From the NCBI RefSeq assembly GCF_002009175.1, contig NZ_CP018047.1, positions 7,431,001 to 7,495,000 on the forward strand: a stretch of DNA of 64,000 nt. Reading direction: 5' to 3'. The translations under genes and the position numbers were made by a program. Source of the stretch: Streptomyces niveus. GTDB lineage: Bacteria > Actinomycetota > Actinomycetes > Streptomycetales > Streptomycetaceae. The notes beneath the pieces are model-generated. The model ran no database searches and was not told the origin of the DNA. It was given only the letters and a program-made list of their open reading frames with translations. Within the stretch, counting starts at the first letter, position 1. The number at the start of each line of letters is the position of its first letter. Below, in pieces: positions 61,234-64,000 of the stretch.

Positions 61234-61992
61234 ATGTACGATTTCTTGCTCGGCGGTACGGACAATTATCAAGTCGACCGTGACGCATGTGAGCAGTTAC
61301 TTCGCATCGCCCCCAGTACGCGGGAGCTTGCGCGCGTAAACAGGGCATTTCTTGTGCGCGCCGTCCGCTATCTGGCGTCGGAATGCGGTGTGCGCCGTTT
61401 CCTCGACCACGGATCAGGTCTCCCGACGCGGCCGAATGTCCATCAGGTGGCCCAGGAAGCGGATCCGTCCAGCCAGGTCGTGTACATCGACAACGACCCC
61501 GTCGTCCTCGCGCACGGACGAATGATGCTGGCCGAGGACCCGAGCACCACGGCGGTGCTTCACGCTGACATGCGTGACACCGAAACAGTATTCGACAGCG
61601 CCGAGGTCAAGCGTCTACTGAGAGGCGACCGGCCGGTCGCGGCCCTGTTCGTGTCGGTGCTCCACTGCATTCCCGACAGCCACGACCCATGGCAGCTGGT
61701 GCGCGACGTCGCCGATCGCCTCCCCCGCGGGAGTTATCTGGTGATCTCGCAGCTCGCCAGCGACAACGCCGAACTCCGCACGGAAATCACGAAATTCATG
61801 CTGAGGATCACGGACGGCTCCTGGGGGCAGGTCCGCTCGATAGGTGAAGTGAACAGGTTCTTCGAGGACGTTGATCTGCTGGAGGCGGATGAGCCGGTCG
61901 AAGTGTCCCGCTGGAGGCCGGACAGTGACCTGGCGCCTCGGCAGCGGACCGAGGAGTGGATCGAGTACGGCGGTGTCGCCCGCATCAAGTGA
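61234..61992 (+). CDS. SAM-dependent methyltransferase (DUF574/PF04672 type)
   Basis: 252 residues. The hallmark N terminus MYDFLLGGTDNYQVDRDAC is followed by motif I FLDHGSGLPTRPNVHQVA, VVYIDNDPVVLAHGRMML, VAALFVSVLHCIPD and VARI-type ending. Family members normally have about ten more residues before RMYDFLLGG. Those residues (LILDLSKPSVA) are encoded in frame just upstream, but no start codon precedes them, so the true start is unclear. Its stop abuts the stop of the convergent XRE gene. Such methyltransferases often accompany DUF5753/DUF397 pairs in Streptomyces. Confidence 0.88.
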   Translation: MYDFLLGGTDNYQVDRDACEQLLRIAPSTRELARVNRAFLVRAVRYLASECGVRRFLDHGSGLPTRPNVHQVAQEADPSSQVVYIDNDPVVLAHGRMMLAEDPSTTAVLHADMRDTETVFDSAEVKRLLRGDRPVAALFVSVLHCIPDSHDPWQLVRDVADRLPRGSYLVISQLASDNAELRTEITKFMLRITDGSWGQVRSIGEVNRFFEDVDLLEADEPVEVSRWRPDSDLAPRQRTEEWIEYGGVARIK

Positions 61993-62937
61993 CTACTCGT
62001 CAGAACCGTCGACGAGCCGGTCGATGTACTGACCCAGCAGCGTCAGCGTCTCGCCCTTGGACCCGGAACGGAGCCACAGGTCGTCCAGTGCCGCCTGGTA
62101 GCGCTCTACCTCATCGGTCTTGACCAGATAGTCGCCATTCCGGTTGTGGTTCTCCAGGTAGACCATCCGGCCGACGTCGCTGTGATGAGGCTTGAACAGG
62201 GTCATGGCCGGGTGTAGGGCGCCGCCGAGCTCCAGCGCCTGACTCGGCAGGATACGGATGTGCACGTTGGGCTTGTTCTCCGCCACGTTGTAGAGCTGCC
62301 GCAGTTGCTCGCGCATGGGCCCTCTCCCGCCCAGCGCCTGGGTGAGGACCGATTCGGCGATCAACGCCTCGTAGATCGGAGCGTCGTCCTGGTCGAGCAG
62401 GTGCTGGCGCTGCTGGCGCACATGCAGCCGCCGGCGCACCGTCTGCTCGTTCGCCCGGCGCACCTTCTCGTCCGCGTGCGCCTGGTAGAAACCGTGCATC
62501 ACGGCGCGCGCGTAGCCCGCCGTCTGAAGCATGCCGGGGATGTTGATCTGCTGGTAGGTACGGATGACCTTGGAACTGGCTTCCAAGGCGAACAGGTGAG
62601 CCAGGAATTCGGGCACCACGTCGGAGTAGCCGGCCCACCAACCCTGCTGCAGGGACTGCCGCACGAGCAGGACGGATTCCTCGACGATGATCTCGGGCGC
62701 GCCGTAGAAACGGCACAGCGCAACAACCGTGTACTCGTCGAGCTTCGTGCCCGCGTTCTCGTAACGGCTCAGCGTGGAACCGGACTTGATCCCCTGGACC
62801 TTGCCGACGACATCCGCCTGGTTCAGACGCTTCTCGGTGCGCAGATGCTGCAGCGCGGCTCCGACGAGCCGCGCTGCAGCATTCGGGGTGGAAGGCGGCT
62901 CCTCGCCGCCGACCAACGCCAGAACATGTCCGGCCAC
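61993..62937 (-). CDS. XRE-family regulator with DUF5753 domain
   Basis: 314 residues. HTH: LVGAALQHLRTEKRLNQADVVGKVQGIKSGSTLSRYE (cited in part). The DUF5753 domain starts with YQQINIPGMLQTAGYARAVM and has VLTQALGGRGPMREQLRQLYNVAE (cited in part), VHIRILPSQALELGGA and VVYLE-like GRMVYLENHNRNGDYL. GTG 62937 follows GGAGAAGG. It is paired with the DUF397 gene 95 bp upstream, the standard WhiJ-like arrangement thought to control development or DNA-binding antagonism. Confidence 0.92.
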   Translation of the reverse strand: MAGHVLALVGGEEPPSTPNAAARLVGAALQHLRTEKRLNQADVVGKVQGIKSGSTLSRYENAGTKLDEYTVVALCRFYGAPEIIVEESVLLVRQSLQQGWWAGYSDVVPEFLAHLFALEASSKVIRTYQQINIPGMLQTAGYARAVMHGFYQAHADEKVRRANEQTVRRRLHVRQQRQHLLDQDDAPIYEALIAESVLTQALGGRGPMREQLRQLYNVAENKPNVHIRILPSQALELGGALHPAMTLFKPHHSDVGRMVYLENHNRNGDYLVKTDEVERYQAALDDLWLRSGSKGETLTLLGQYIDRLVDGSDE

Positions 62938-63031
62938 GGGTCCTTCTCCTAGCGTGCGGGCGACGCACTGCACGTCGCGCGCTAAGGATGGATAGTCCGC
63001 TCTTCCTCAAGCAAGTCGTGGCCGTTCCTTT

Positions 63032-63265
63032 TCAGACAGTCATTCCGTCGAACTCCCCCTTGGTGGCTCCCTCGACGAACGCCGCGATCTCCGACCGTGT
63101 GAAGACGAGTGCGGGCCCCTGAGGGAAGCGGGAGTTCCGGACCGCGATCTCGTTTTCACCCAGACGTGCAAGTTCGACGCAGTCATGCAGAGCATCACTC
63201 GCTGATGCTTTCACCCATGTCCTGCCGGTGATCCGATCGGCCGCCATGCCGTTGCTGAAGTGAGT
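63032..63265 (-). CDS. DUF397 domain protein
   Basis: 77 residues: TWVKASASDALHDCVELARLG, EIAVRNSRFPQGPALVFTRSEIAAFVEGATKGEFD (cited in part). These are the compact DUF397 signature with WxKSS-like start and VRDS-like centre. GTG 63265 has AAGG six to seven bases upstream; ATG 63247 has no such site. It is the usual small antagonist partner of the XRE/DUF5753 regulator downstream. Confidence 0.9.
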   Translation of the reverse strand, partial: THFSNGMAADRITGRTWVKASASDALHDCVELARLGENEIAVRNSRFPQGPALVFTRSEIAAFVEGATKGEFDGMTV

Positions 63266-63809
63266 CACGCTGCACCTTGCCCTTCGTGCCTGACCAGCAG
63301 CGATACGCTCGCCACCGGCTCCCGTCGTGTCATCGCCCCCCACTGCTTTCATGTGCCCATGAATTTTCATGCAGCAGTGGGAATGCGTGGAATCATAGAG
63401 GCAGTGGAGCTCCGATCGCTGTCCCCCAAAGGGGCGTTCTCAGTAAAAGGGAAAGCATTAGTATGACGAATTGAACTCGCCCGCGCTGTTGATCTTCACG
63501 GTCGTCCGAGATTGGCCGGAGATGAACGGTGGCGAAGGGGTGGCGCACCCTGGCAGGCGGCGCTCGGGCGGGAACGTCATGGTCGTGCGCCCGGATTTGA
63601 AGGCGCACATGGTTCCCGCCGGGAGGAGAATCAACGGTCAGACGCGGCGTGGCGGCTTGATTACTTAATCCTCCGGATGCGAACGGGGTATGGCGCGGTG
63701 CGTGCCTCTATTCGTGGGAAATGCGGAGACAACAAAGCGAAAGACCTCGCAGGGCCCCGGAAATGAACGGGTCTACATTCGCCGCTCCCATACATCGCGC
63801 CCCCGTACT
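63266..63809. other. Intergenic region, no gene supported
   Basis: 544 bp between the DUF397 gene and the partial gene at the right edge. Short frames exist (for example from 63471) but lack ribosome sites with proper spacing and codon bias. Base composition is mixed. Confidence 0.4.
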
Positions 63810-64000
63810 CAGCGCCCGCCGCGGCTATCGCCCCCGGACGGGACGACCGGGCGCCGGCGTGGACGCCACAGCGGGTGTCGCGACGCGGTGGGCATCGTGT
63901 CCGTGCCGAGGCGTCATCGGCGGGTGGGTTGCTCGCGCGGAGTGGGTGAGGGCGAGGTTGTAGGTGAGGTCCTGGAGGACGGCGGCCGGGGTGTGTCGGG
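63810..64000 (-). CDS. Unidentified protein, C-terminal part (partial, runs off right edge)
   Basis: The minus-strand frame entering from the right edge reads RHTPAAVLQDLTYNLALTHSA, then a Pro/Ala/Arg-rich tail to a TGA at 63810-63812. Nearly every third codon position in the first 20 codons is C or G, which supports real coding. The family is not recognised. Confidence 0.4.

Overview
The window is chromosomal DNA of a high-GC actinomycete, almost certainly Streptomyces or a close relative. The evidence is third codon positions that are nearly all G or C, frequent GTG starts, Tat and lipobox export signals, divergent MmyB-type regulators, a DUF5753/DUF397 pair and an IS110-type insertion. It is accessory in character: catabolic and redox genes, many paralogues, and an unusual density of broken genes. 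I found no rRNA, tRNA, CRISPR array or replication origin.

Layout. (1) 1-5.8 kb: a flavin-based membrane redox module holding two FMN-binding lipoproteins, ApbE, an exported flavodoxin-like lipoprotein, a ferric-reductase-like membrane FAD/NAD(P)H protein and small membrane proteins. A truncated metallophosphoesterase gene enters at the left edge. (2) 6-20 kb: small redox units (MBL-fold hydrolase, CMD/cupin, a PaoABC-type aldehyde oxidoreductase with its XdhC factor, an aldo/keto reductase, a DHA2 exporter). They are interleaved with three MmyB-like XRE regulators and share a long operator-like sequence that occurs six times. Decayed flavodoxin, SMP-30 and SDR genes lie among them. (3) 20.5-22.7 kb: an MFS exporter and an alpha/beta hydrolase. 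(4) 22.8-55 kb: a large catabolic island. It has an ABC importer, alcohol and aldehyde dehydrogenases, a CoA transferase, an acyl-CoA ligase, a MaoC-type hydratase, crotonase, acyl-CoA dehydrogenase, 3-hydroxyacyl-CoA dehydrogenase, an MmgE/PrpD protein, HIBADH- and CMD-like proteins, an MHS permease and an IclR regulator. Ten copies of a 16-bp palindrome close to GTTCGTATATACGAAC lie in the window, eight of them in this island, and probably define one regulon. An esterase gene inside the island is destroyed by an IS110-containing insertion. (5) 55-56.3 kb: a graveyard of integrase, resolvase and regulator fragments. (6) 56.4-64 kb: a large HTH/P-loop NTPase/Sel1-TPR protein, small membrane proteins, a sigma-region-4-like protein, a SAM methyltransferase and a DUF5753/DUF397 pair.

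How it fits together (inference). The island looks like a complete uptake-to-beta-oxidation route. A substrate is imported, released by hydrolases, oxidised from alcohol to aldehyde to acid, activated by CoA ligase or CoA transferase, then degraded by dehydrogenation, hydration and 3-hydroxyacyl-CoA oxidation. I cannot name the substrate. The island appears to have grown by repeated duplication of ALDH-ADH and HIBADH-CMD modules. One aldehyde dehydrogenase gene is present twice as a 1,427-bp direct repeat that looks identical, and relics of the same modules survive as gene fragments.
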